Shown: positions 35,791 through 46,214 of the stretch, in pieces | Position numbering within the stretch: the stretch's first letter is position 1 | Layout of the letters: every line of letters starts with the position of its first letter | DNA from: Hordeum vulgare subsp. vulgare | Lineage: Eukaryota > Streptophyta > Magnoliopsida > Poales > Poaceae | Length of the DNA stretch: 64,000 bases | Assembly: GCF_904849725.1 (NCBI RefSeq) | Contig: NC_058520.1 | Span: 401,277,993-401,341,992 of the forward strand | Reading direction: 5' to 3' | The notes under the pieces: generated by a model | Seen by the model: the letters and a program-made list of their open reading frames with translations, nothing else | Databases searched by the model: none | What the model was told of the DNA's origin: nothing | Made by a program: the position numbers and the translations under genes

Positions 35791-36440
35791 TCGGGGACTC
35801 AGCAGACCCTCATTGACGCTCATGTGGATGTCAAGACCACTGACAATTACATGAGTAGAAGACCCTCATTGAGGCTCATGTGGATGTCAAGACAACTGAC
35901 AATTACATGAGTAACAACTCGCTCCGAGTGCAGCATGTCTGTCGCACTCGAAGACTTAGCCGCGATCATGAGTCGCCTAAGTACTCTATTACCTTTGAGT
36001 GTATCCTACAGATCCACTCGGGGACTCAGCAAACCCTCATTGAGGCTCATGTGGATGTCAAGACAACTGACAATTACATGAGTAGCAGACCCTCATTGAG
36101 GCTCATGTGGATGTCAAGACCACTAACAATTACATGAGCACCAACTCGCTTCGAGTAAGGCCTGTCCGACGAACTCGACGACTTAGCCGCGATCATGAAT
36201 CGCCTAAGTACTCTATTGCCTTCGAGTGTACCCTACAGATCCACTCGGAGACTCCACAAGACCTTCTCCAAGTGCGTCTTGTCCGTCGCACTCGACAACT
36301 TAGCCACGGTCATGAGTCGCCTAAGTATTCTATTACCTTCGACTGTATCCTACAGATCCACTTAGAGACCCCGCAAGACCCTCACAGAGGCTCATGCAGA
36401 TGTCAAGACAACTGACAGTTACATGCTCCGCTTGTTTGCC
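35791..36440. repeat. T2 55-bp repeat, five copies, interleaved with hairpin units
   Basis: GACCCTCATTGAGGCTCATG and the following GATGTCAAGACAACTGAC occur near 35804, 35860, 36031, 36087 and 36376, with diverged 70-bp hairpin units between them. This suggests a higher-order repeat in the making. Confidence 0.85.
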
Positions 36441-36647
36441 ATTGGCTTCACCAAGAAACGCTAAACAAAAATCGAGCCAAAATTGCAACAGAAGAGCAAA
36501 CGATTTGATTCAAATTCCAAGTTCACCCAAAGATGATTCACTCGGTGCGGATCAAGCTTACCCGCACCGAACCAAGAATGTGACGGCCAACAGAAGTGGC
36601 CAAGGTTTCTTACAACCAACACTCGGCATACCGAGGTAAAAGTTTTC

Positions 36648-39600
36648 TTACGCGTCGTCCGGATCGGCGCCAGGACTGGAGGGCTCCATGAATGTGTCTT
36701 GGTCGATCCCGTCGGCGATGCGGGTGGCACTCTCAAGGAAGGTTTCCATGAAGTCTTCGAATCGAAGTTTCTTCGTGTTGGCGACCTTCAACGCTTTCAG
36801 CTTCTCCTCGCGCACCTCCTTGCAATGCACCCGGACCAGGGACAGAGCAATGTCTGCACCACAGCGAGCCGCAGATTTCTTCCATGACTGCACCCGGTTT
36901 GGGACCTCCTCCAGTCGAGTCATCAAGTTTTCCATCTCATGCCGCGACTCATCTTCCGGCCAAAGCTCCTTGTCGATCTGGCCGACGACTTCTCTTAGTC
37001 GACCGATGAAAGGACCAACTTTGCCCACGCGAATGTGCGCTGCGAGCAGATCTCGATTAGCGTCCTCGCCGAGTGGAATGTTCTCGCGAATCGACCGCTC
37101 CACGTCAGTTGCTTCAGCTTTAGCGTCCATGCAAAAATCTTCAAACACAGGACAAGCAAACAATAAGCGCCGAGTGTAATGCACGTACCACAAGCACTCG
37201 GAAAAACAGGACTTACCACCCAGACGCGTCATCATCTGCCGAGCCCAGTCACTGACGTATTTCTCCTGCGCTATACACCGTTTGTTTAGCACATCCATTT
37301 GTCCCATCAGCGCGGACCTTTGTTTCCCCATCTTCTCAACTTCAGCAGTCAGTGCCTTGTTCGCTTCACGAGCCTGCTCCAACGACTTCTCTCGTTCCAC
37401 CGGAACCTCCTTCATACCAGCCATTGCAATCAGTGCCGCATCCAGCTCACCGGCAAACTGAACCTTTTCCGCCCTAAGAGTCTCGTATGTTGTCCCCATC
37501 TCACAAGTTTTCTGCCAGCCAGCACCAAGAGACGATCAGACAAATCCAACACCAAAAAGTCTAAGTTCTTCAGACCCCTGCCGACGCAAGCAGTCGACAG
37601 CAGTCTCGGGGACTACACCCAGTGGGTTCACTGAGAGTGACCCCACTAGCATGAAACTCAAACAGGTCCGCCCTATTGAGGTACATGACAACACCTACGC
37701 CTACAAGGCTAATACTACCCGACCTGGGTAAAATTACTCTCGGGGACTCTTACAGTAGGTGCACTCCGAGTGCCCCAACTGTTAGCAGTCGACCATATTA
37801 TTTACGGATCTGACCAAGTCAAAGACAATAGGCATAAAGACAACTGCCGATGCAAGCACTCGACAGAAGTCTTGGGGACTACACCCACTGGGTTCACTCA
37901 GAGTGAACCCATTGCAAACATCATACGGTATCCGAGCACACCCACTTGGTTACAAGAGAAAAGTAAATACTTACTAGCCCACTTACTCGGATATCGTCCC
38001 GCAGCTCCAAGCTCCGCTGGTACAAGGATGCGATGGAGTCGTACGCCTTCTTGGCTTCTCCCGCCATCAGCTTCGCCTGCACCATGGCCCCCTTGGCCGC
38101 TCCCACCTGATCCTCCGGGAGGCGCTGGACTTTGAACTCGACATTTGACGGGCCTGGCATCGTTGGAAGCTCCTTGGGCATCCCAAGGCCCGCTCCAGTC
38201 GGTTCAGCAGCCACCAGCGTCTCCTCAGTCGGCGGCATCGCCTCAGTCGGCGGCACGTCCGCAGCGAGAGCAGTAACTCGCGGGACAGGCTCCGCAGCTT
38301 GCTCAGGTCTCCCCTGGTCACCCTCATCCACATAAATCACCCCTGCCAGACCGAACGGCGCGAGATCTCAGAAAAAGAAAGGGGCAAGACCGAAGACAGA
38401 ATTCGCGATGCGATAATATAAAACTTTCGGAATCGCTACAACGCACCTGGCTGGGACGAGACGACGTTGTCCGCGTCCATGGGATCATCCTCCTGGCGCG
38501 CCGGAGAGGTGGCAGAGGTGGCAACCTGTCGAGTGAAATTCATTCGACCATCAAACAGGAGTTCAATCGAATATCAGAAGAAGAACAATGCAGTTACGTT
38601 GAGGTGACGGGAACAGTGACCCTCATCCGCAGCAAAGCCTTTCGAGGTTTAGATCCGCTCGGTTTAGCCACCTTGGAAGGCTGACCCGCAGGCTCAGCAG
38701 CAACGTCCCTGGTCCTCTTGGTGCTCCGAGCACTCGGGACCACGGGAGCAGTGGGCCGAGCACTCGAGGATGCTGGAGGGGCAGAGGGAACTGCAGGTTC
38801 ATGTCGGCGCTTGGTTCGGTGCTCCGGCAGCGGGGGCGACGAGTCCTGCTCTTCGTCTTCTTCCTCCTCCTCACTAGACTCTTCCTCCGTTTCCCCGATG
38901 TCGGAGACATACTCGGCGCTCTCCACGCTGCCCTCCTCCTCCTCCTCGACCGGGTTCCCGTTCGAGACAGGAGAAAACCAGTTGGTCCACTTCTGCATAG
39001 AAACAGTCAGCGACATCAGACGCCAGGCAGAGATTCAAGAAAGCAATAAAACTAAGACAGATACGTGCACTCGACAAATGGTACTCACCTGGTTCGGAGG
39101 AGGATTGTCCGTGCAGAAAGCCCTCACTCGCTGAGACCCTCTGGGGTTCTCACAGGCGCCTGTGATCTGGAGCAGCCACGACGCCACCTTCTCCTCGGTC
39201 ACGCCCAAGACGTTGGTCCGAGTGGAGTCTTCGGGCCCCGTGTAGTGCCACATGGCGTGGTCGCGAGCCTGCAGTGGTTGTATGCGCCGACCGAGGAAAA
39301 TCTCCAGCAAATCTATGCCGGTGACTCCCCTTCTGACGACATCTACGAGTGTGCCGACCAGAGGCTGGATGTCGACCTTCTCCGCCTTCGTGAGCGCAAG
39401 CTGCTTAGGCGGAGCGGGTCGATCTAAGCTAAAGAGAGGCAGCCCTGTCGTGGCATTCGGGCAGGCAACGTCCTGGCAGTAGAACCACGTCGACTGCCAG
39501 TTCCTAACCGACTCACTAAGCTGAAGGACAGGATAACTACCCCTACTCTTCTTCTGGAAACCTAAGCCTCCGCAGAGCTGGAGAAGGTGTGTCTTATCAT

Positions 39601-40072
39601 CCGACTGGTGAAGTCGTTTAATAGTTTGGGATCTAGCAGAGAAAATATGTTTGAACAGCCCCCAATGGGGAGGACAGCCGATGAAGCACTCGCACAGGAC
39701 TATGAAAGCAGAGAGATGAGCTATAGCATTCAGGGGAAAGTGGTGAAGCTGCGCCCCGAAGTGGTTCATAATGCCTTTGAAGAAAGGATGCGGGGGCAGA
39801 GAGAAACCTCGATATACGTGGCTGAGCAGCGGGACGCGCTCCCCCTCCCGGGGCGCCGGCTCGATCTCATTCTCCACCGGCAGCCTCCACGACCTGTGCA
39901 CGATCATCCGGTGCTCCACCAGCTGCAGCAGATACCCCTCCGTCACCGTGGAGGGGAGGAAGTCCCCCTGGATCCACCCCGCCGGCAACGCTCGCTGCCG
40001 CCACTGAGCAGGAGCCGCCACCTTCCCCTTCGTCTTCTTCGCCTCCAGCTTGCTGGTCTGTCCCTTGGTCAT
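36648..40072 (-). CDS. T2 antisense spliced gene, about 865 codons, function unknown
   Basis: On the strand opposite to gag-pol, GT-AG introns give exons 40072-39089, 38992-38598, 38525-38447, 38342-37987, 37511-37217 and 37138-36648. The start is MTKGQTSKLEAKK. Exon 1 contains STWFYCQDV and GVTGIDLLEIFLGRR, matching T1 and the plant 'putative gypsy type transposon' domain. Exon 2 is strongly acidic (a run of Glu) with Arg/Lys-rich patches. Exons 5 and 6 are helical and probably coiled coil (EKSLEQAREANKALTAEVEK). There is no internal stop in any exon; only the exon 2/3 junction is out of phase by one in my model. Expression and function are unknown. Confidence 0.7.
37621..37910. other. Three hairpins in intron 4 of the T2 antisense gene
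   Basis: AGTGGGTTCACT/AGTGACCCCACT at 37621-37647, GGTGCACT/AGTGCCCC at 37755-37778, and GGGTTCACT/AGTGAACCC at 37890-37910. Two are preceded by GGGGACTACACCCA. T3 carries the same motif at 19044-19070. Confidence 0.7.
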
Positions 40073-40576
40073 GGCGGAAGTTGCGTGTCCGCGAAGGAGA
40101 AGGAAAAGGAGGAAGCTTGGGTGCGCAGGGGAAGGCGAGAGGAGCGGAGCAAGCAAAGGCAAGAGATCCGGCGAGCGTAACGGGAAAACCCTCGTCGCTG
40201 GGGTTTAAGTAAGGTTCCGACTGTGTCACTGGCCCCGAAATCTTATCCCCCGACCAACCGCGGCGATATGAGTGGAGAAGATGAAGGAGCGAGAATCGAG
40301 GCGTCAGGCGCTACTCGAGCGTGATGGCGTCATCCCCGCAGAGCGCGCGGTTACCGAAATTTGAGGATCCCGGAAAATCTGCCGCTGTCAGTTGACTGGT
40401 CGCGTCAAGAGATACCCTCGAAGCACTCGGTTTCCGACAGTTTATTCCACAAAGAATTCCACTCGGATCGTTGGTCAAAAAAGATAAAATGGATCGAGGC
40501 AAGCAACGCCAAAGTCACATCCGTTCCAGTCAGATCCAAACTTCAAGCATCGCTTCGTCGTTCCAACCCCAATCCA

Positions 40577-40588
40577 TTCGGGGACTAA
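40577..40588 (+). promoter_or_regulatory. T2 polypurine tract
   Basis: TTCGGGGACTAA immediately before the 3' LTR start TGATGGGG; similar to T3. Confidence 0.65.
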
Positions 40589-41146
40589 TGATGGGGTCAT
40601 AGTCCTAGGGTAGGGTCATAGGCCTGCCTTGTAGGTCCAACCCAAGGACTACCCCTCATAAGGGATAAGACCCTTAGTCAGTTCCGACTGAACTAAGGAG
40701 TTCCCTCCATCCATTCGGTAACAGATCCTCGACCGTCCAGTCGGAGACTAGCATTCGGAGTTTATCAAACTAACCGACTGGATTCCACTCTGTGCATCGT
40801 AACCCCCCTGGAGGGAAACGGTCATACGTTTCCATGTGCCTTTATTAGCATTTAAGACGTACGTTACCTGTAACGTAGGCATTTATTCGCCACTACTCCA
40901 CCCCTGTGCACCGAACCGTTGTGGAGGGCAACGCACTCTATATAAGCCACCCTCCCCCACTGGTGCGGGGGTTAGCAATTCACTGTATTCGATATTCCAC
41001 TCGACAACAAGCTCCCCGAGCATTGAGACGTAGGGTTGTTACCTCCACCACAGAGGGGCCTGAACTCATACAACCTCGCCGTAGCTAAGGCTCTGCCCAT
41101 CCCTTTCGTACCCTACACATCTACTGTTAGGCTTATACCCACGACA
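40589..41146 (+). repeat. T2 3' LTR
   Basis: It is 558 bp, the same length as the 5' LTR with no indel between them; TATA box at 40939-40946. It is followed by the CCATC target duplication. Confidence 0.97.
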
Positions 41147-41760
41147 CCATCTAAATTCAATAGTATTCTTCATATAAGAGCTAGTAGCACAAGAATCAAG
41201 TAACCTTCGATCATCATGAGTAAGTCGAGCATAAATTTTTTGTATAATGAATTCTCATGGATGCTCATGGTTTGGGCAGGTGTGCATCATAGATTTAAGC
41301 CTCCCCAAGATTGAGCGATACTTTCTCCTTTGTGAGGCCAGCAATTATGAATAAAATTCTGATCATGATGGATTAAATGCATAGGATAAAACTTTTGATG
41401 AAATTCCAGCTTGAAGCGATTTTCCAGTCCCATGATCCAATATCGTAGAATAGCCTGTACCACATTAATGATTTTCCCTCCAAACATAAAGGGTAAATTT
41501 CTTCTTCACTTTGTCTCCGGGTAGATATGAAAGATTAAACAATCCACAAATCTCATCGACAAATATCAAGTGGTAATGAGGATGATTTGTACCATCATAT
41601 GGATTAGATAACAATTTTTCAAGCATACCTAGAGGAATTTCATATTAAATATTTTCAGTAGTTTCAATAGGTTGAGGAACAATTTCCAAATCTTCAATTC
41701 GAGGCAAATATGCCCCGAACAAACCACCCAAAGGGTGGTCGTTCATAGTGACAAGCATCA
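41147..41760 (-). pseudogene. A1 gag N-terminal part, right of T2
   Basis: After the T2 target duplication the Athila gag resumes. The minus-strand frame starts near 41745 and includes IEICGLF-like and LSYLPGDK residues in separate pieces, with at least one stop near 41650. The stretch 41487-41287 is open but shifted. Together with 27580-28120 it forms one gag split by T2. Confidence 0.65.
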
Positions 41761-41852
41761 GTAAATTTCAACATGTGTAGAAAATGTGTCCTTACCAATT
41801 CTCGCTTACTGTATGCACTTCACTCCCTGGAAACAACACCGGAAAAGAATCT
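41761..41852 (-). promoter_or_regulatory. A1 leader and degenerate primer-binding site
   Basis: On the minus strand the LTR ends GGGTCATCA. About 10 bases later comes CCGGTGTTGTTTCCAGGGAG, a degraded form of the TGGCGCCGTTGCCGGGGA-type site seen in Athila elements. Confidence 0.6.
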
Positions 41853-43355
41853 TGATGACCCAAAAGTATAGGGTATCAATCATAGTAATTTCAATAAGAG
41901 TGCCGAACCCAACGAGGAGCAGAAGAAAATGATAAGCAGTTTTCAACAAGGTATTCTCTGCAAGTGCTATAAGTAACAATGATAGATTGTTTTGTAGCAA
42001 GATAATTCGTAACAAGTGACAAGTAACAATAGTAGAAAAGGTTCAGAAAGATATCCCAATACTTTTTCTAGCAAAGCACAAGCCTAAAAGTACTCTTATA
42101 TAAAGCAAGCGCTCCCGAGGATACGTGTGAATTTCTATCTATTCATGTTCATCATATTGAGTTGATTCGTGTTTGCTACTTTGATGATTTGATATGTGGG
42201 TGGACTGGTGCGAGGTGTTGCTCTTACTTGAACTAACAACCTACTTATGATTACCCCCTCTCGCAAGCATCCGCAACTACGAAATAAGAATAAAGATAAA
42301 TCTAACAATAGCATGAAACATGTGGATCTAAATCAGCCTCTTATGAAGCAACGCATAAACAGGGGTTTAAGCTTCTGTCACTCTCACAATCCATCATCTA
42401 TTTGTTACTCGATAATGACTTCCCTTAGGCCCATAACATGGTGATGTGTCATGTAGTCGACGTTCACATGACACTACTAAGAGAAGTAACAACATCCATA
42501 TCATCAATATATCGAATGAATACCAACTTTATTTGATTATTTATAACAAGACTTCTGACATGTCCTCAGGAACAATAATTACTACTCACACATCATCAAC
42601 ATGCTGAACATCATAGGTGTAATAATAATAATTAAGGATCTGAACATAATATCTTCCACCAAGTAATCCAACAAGCATCAACTACAAGATGTGCTCAACA
42701 TAACTAGTAACCCACAGGTAGGAGTCTGAGGTTTTGAGACAAAGATTGAATACAAGAGATGAACTAGGGTTGGAGATGAGATGGTGCTGGTGAAGATGTT
42801 GATGAAGATTGATCCTCCCACGAAGGAGGAAGTGTTGGTAATGACGATGGCTTCGATTTCCACCTCCTAGAGAGAAGTTTCCCCAGCAGAATCTCTTTGA
42901 CGGAGAGCAAAATGGCCTCTACCTAGGTTTCTGCCTCGAGAAGGTGGCGCTTCTTCCCGAAAGATGACTTTTTTCTAGGGTAAAACACACCATATAGGAG
43001 AAGATGGTCGCCAAAGGGCCAGCTGGGGCCCGACAAGCCATCATGGCATGGCCGAGGGGCGCCATGTTCGCTTGTGCCAAGCTGGTGGCCCCTCTCTGGT
43101 ATATTTTTATCCTAGAAATTCTGAAATATTCCAGAAAAAATCTCCATAATGTGTGAGGTCATTTGGAGCAATTTGATTTTTCTGCCTTTTTCTCGCTTTC
43201 CCGGTACAAGATTCTATTTTCGAGATATTTCCCTCTCAGTGATGTACCTTGCATATTCAAAGAGAAAGAGCATAAGAATTGTATGATAATAAGGGATAAT
43301 GGACACGATCAACACAAATATCAATAGTAATTCATGATGCCAAATGAGTGTATCA
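41853..43355 (-). repeat. A1 5' LTR
   Basis: It is 1503 bp, minus-strand start TGATACACTCATTTGG at 43355 and end GGGTCATCA at 41853. It contains hairpin H3 and a TATATGG box near 42990-42998. It differs from the surviving part of the 3' LTR at many sites, so A1 is much older than T2. Confidence 0.85.
43015..43093. other. LTR hairpin H3 upstream of TATA
   Basis: ACAAGC (43033-43038) with GCTTGT, and inner ATGGC with GCCAT. H2 has AGGGC with GCCT in the same place, so both arms changed while pairing was kept. Confidence 0.7.
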
Positions 43356-45723
43356 TCTTCCTTGTCAAACTTTAACTATTCAATGAAGGTTGAAAATAAT
43401 CAATGGGTATTCACAATCATTAAAGATGTTCAAGATAATATATTTGTATGTGAAAGTCCTCTTTCTTATACTAATCATTCATGAATTTCTTGTATAACCA
43501 ATATTGTGGTTGTCAAACTTCAATTGATCTTATTTGCTAAACCAATTGTTAAACTACTACAAAGTGTACAACACACTGATGATTTAAGAATTATTATATT
43601 TCATTTATTCACAATTTACTCTTAGGATATAAGTGAAGCACAATAGTAACCATCAAACTACTCTCAAAAGGATATAAGTGAAGATCAATGAGTAGTTACA
43701 CAATTAAATAGCTATGTGAGGACTCTCTCTAAATAAAGACTTTCGTATCTGAGATTTATTTCAAACACCAACCTAAACAAAAATACACTCCAAGGAAAGC
43801 ACATATCATGCAAACGAATAAAAACTTTGGATCAACATAGGCTAACCGGTATTTGTTGATGGCGAGAGGTGGGATGCGTAGCATACCCAAGCTTAGATGC
43901 TTAAGACTTCTTGTAATATTTACTTGGTGTGCCTTGGGCATCCCAAGATTTAGATTATGTGTCCCGTTCAATCCTCTCATATCCTAGTTTCACCTAAGTC
44001 TCAAAAACTTCATCCACACAAAAGTCGAAAAGAACTCGTGAGATAGGTTAGTACACCTAAGAATAAATCAACACTTCTTGTACTGCAAAGACAAGTAGCA
44101 TAATAATTTTCAATCATTAGATAGTGTGTACTATCATTTCCACAATTTATATCTATCAATATAAGCCATGAAAACTCTAGGATAAGTAGATAAAAAAACT
44201 ATGACAACAATCTTTCTCAGTAGAACACTCCGTAGTAATTCATTTCAAAAGCGTACTTGTGTAACTCAAAAAATTCTGGAACTTTAGGAAAGTGTGAAGA
44301 ATTTGTATGATACTAGTCTGTGAAAATTTCAAAAACTTTTCACGGTACAGTAAAATCTCATAATTCAAATACTACAACAAAAGTTTCTGTTTTTATACAC
44401 CACACATCACACATGCAATTCAAGTATTCTAAAGGCAGTTCTTGGTATTTTTTTATTGAAAAACATGATTATAAATAAAAGCAAGAAAAGTTTAACAAAA
44501 TAAAATTATGTTCCAATCAAAACAAATATTATGTGATGAATAAAAATATAGCTCCAAGTAAGATATATCGATAGTGTTGAAGACGAGGATGCCTTCAAGG
44601 GCATCCGCAAGCTTAGACGCTTGAGTTTCCTTCCATATTACCTTGGGGGTGCCTTCGGCATCCCCAATCGGGTATTTCCTCTCCTTATTCACTGCATATT
44701 GGTATCTCACCCAAAACTTGAAAACTTCAATCACATAAGACTTAACGGAACTTCGTGAGATGGGTTAGTGTAATAAATATAGATCATTCACTTAGGTACT
44801 GAGACGACCAGATTCATAATTGTTCTCACATAATAACTAATGTATTATATCATTCCCATAATTTATATCACTAAATATAATCTATGGAGACACTAAAACC
44901 AGCAAGCTATGCATACAAAAAGAATCTGTAAAAAACATAATAGTCTGTAAATACCTGAACTAAAACCATTCTTCCCTATATCTGAAACTCCTGAAAATTA
45001 GGACAATGTAGACAATTTGCAACGTAAAACTCCATAAAAATTTGAGATTTTTTGACTCTCCAGTAAAATCACATAATTCATGTACTGGACGCAAAAGTAT
45101 GTGTGGTTTGCATAGAAGTAAATCTAGAAGTATCCACATTATCGCAAAGGCTTTACTTGGCACATTATAGAAATAGTAGTCACAAAACATGATGACTACA
45201 ATATCTTAATCATTTCAACACACACAAAATGAAATTATAAGTGTTGTATTGTCTCCCAACAAGCGCTTTTCTTTAATGCCTTTTAGCTAGGGATGATGAT
45301 TTCAATGATGCTCACATAAGAATAGTAACTGAGACATGCAAGAGAGCATCATGAAGCACATGGCAAGCACATTTAATTCTAACCAACTTCCTACTCATAG
45401 GGATTTTGCAAGAAAACAATTTATTGTAGAAAGAATCAACTTGCATAGGAAGGCAAAACAAGCATGACTTCAAAACTTTGAACCCGTAGGGAGGAAACTT
45501 GATATTATTGCACCACCTACAAGCATATGTTCCTCCCTCATAATAATTTTTAGTAGAATCATGAAGGAACTCAATAGTATAACTATCACATTAAGCATTA
45601 TCTTCATGCCACAAGCATAGAATTTTCATTACCCTGCACATAAGCAATTTTCTTCTCATTCATAGTAGTGGGAGGAAAGTCAACAAAATAACTATCATGA
45701 GACACTTGATTGACATAACCACA
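43356..45723. repeat. A2 noncoding interior with a diverged roughly 700-bp duplication
   Basis: Segments near 43855-44060 and 44570-44770 are similar (CAAGCTTAGAYGCTT, then CTTGG..TGCCTT.GGCATCCC, then ACTCGTGAGAT.GGTTAGT). The following stretches also correspond. ORFs here (43756-43980, 44492-44734, 44960-45190) are short and unlike known proteins; I treat them as chance. Confidence 0.6.
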
Positions 45724-46071
45724 TTAAATACTAAAATCATGATGACAAGTTTCATGGTTATCATTACTATTTGTAGAATACATGTCATCACCATAATCAT
45801 CATATATAGGAGGCATGCCATGATCATAATAAATTTCCTCATCAAAACATGGGGGACTAATATCGTCTTCATCAAACATAGAATCCCCAAGCTTGTCGCT
45901 TTGCATATCATTAGCATCATGGATATTCATAGAATTCATACTAACAACATTGCAATCATGCTCATAATACAATGATTTAATGCCAAATGTATTATTGAAC
46001 TCTTCTTCTAATAATTTGGCACAATTTTCCGATCCATCATTTTCAAGAAAGACATTATAAAGATGAAGCAT
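45724..46071 (-). pseudogene. A2 leader/gag-like ORF
   Basis: An open frame of 115 codons begins MLHLYNVFLENDGSENCAK right after the leader. It is acidic and Asp/Asn/Tyr-rich. ORFs of this type occur after the 5' LTR of Sabrina-like elements; I know of no function. No gag core domain is visible. It is AT-rich like its surroundings. Confidence 0.55.
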
Positions 46072-46184
46072 ATGAGGCCAACTAATGCCATTTTTTGTAC
46101 TTTTATTTTTATAAAAAAACTAGTGATAAACAAGAACCTAAAAGATTCAATTGCAAGATCTAAAGATATACCTTTAAGCACTCA

Positions 46185-46214
46185 GCTCCCGAGCGACAGT
46201 GCTAGAAAAGAGCT
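46185..46214 (-). promoter_or_regulatory. A2 degraded primer-binding site
   Basis: After the LTR end ...GGTAGACATCA the minus strand reads AGCTCTTTTC and then TAGCACTGTCGCTCGGGAG, a decayed TGGCGCCGTTGCCGGGGA-type site. Confidence 0.6.

Larger units (their letters stand above)
28121..41146 (+). mobile_element. T2: Tat-lineage Ty3/Gypsy retrotransposon, structurally complete
   Basis: It is 13,026 bp long with 558-bp LTRs (28121-28678, 40589-41146), TG...CA ends and the 5-bp target duplication CCATC (28116-28120, 41147-41151). The order on the plus strand is LTR, primer-binding site, gag, protease, RT, relict RNase H, aRH, integrase, 70-bp tandem array, antisense spliced gene, polypurine tract, LTR. 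By hand count the LTRs differ at 16 of 558 sites, 13 of them transitions. At 1.3e-8 substitutions per site per year, a commonly used grass rate, this is roughly 1 million years. gag-pol has six stops and two frameshifts. It lies inside A1 gag. Confidence 0.97.
20781..43355 (-). mobile_element. A1: Athila-lineage Gypsy retrotransposon, interrupted by T2
   Basis: On the minus strand: 5' LTR 43355-41853, leader with a degenerate primer-binding site, gag (split by T2), protease, RT, RNase H, integrase, a noncoding segment, a 3' coiled-coil ORF, long noncoding DNA, a polypurine tract (21634-21624) and a 3' LTR that is missing its end. The order and the long 3' region with an extra ORF fit the Athila lineage; Sabrina-like elements of Triticeae have this protein set. 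It is heavily decayed and its LTRs differ far more than those of T2. Without T2 the remnant is about 9.5 kb. Confidence 0.88.

Noticed and set aside
36688..37179. Plus-strand ORF opposite the last exon of the T2 antisense gene
   Set aside because: Shadow of the minus-strand exons; it lacks splice logic and homology.
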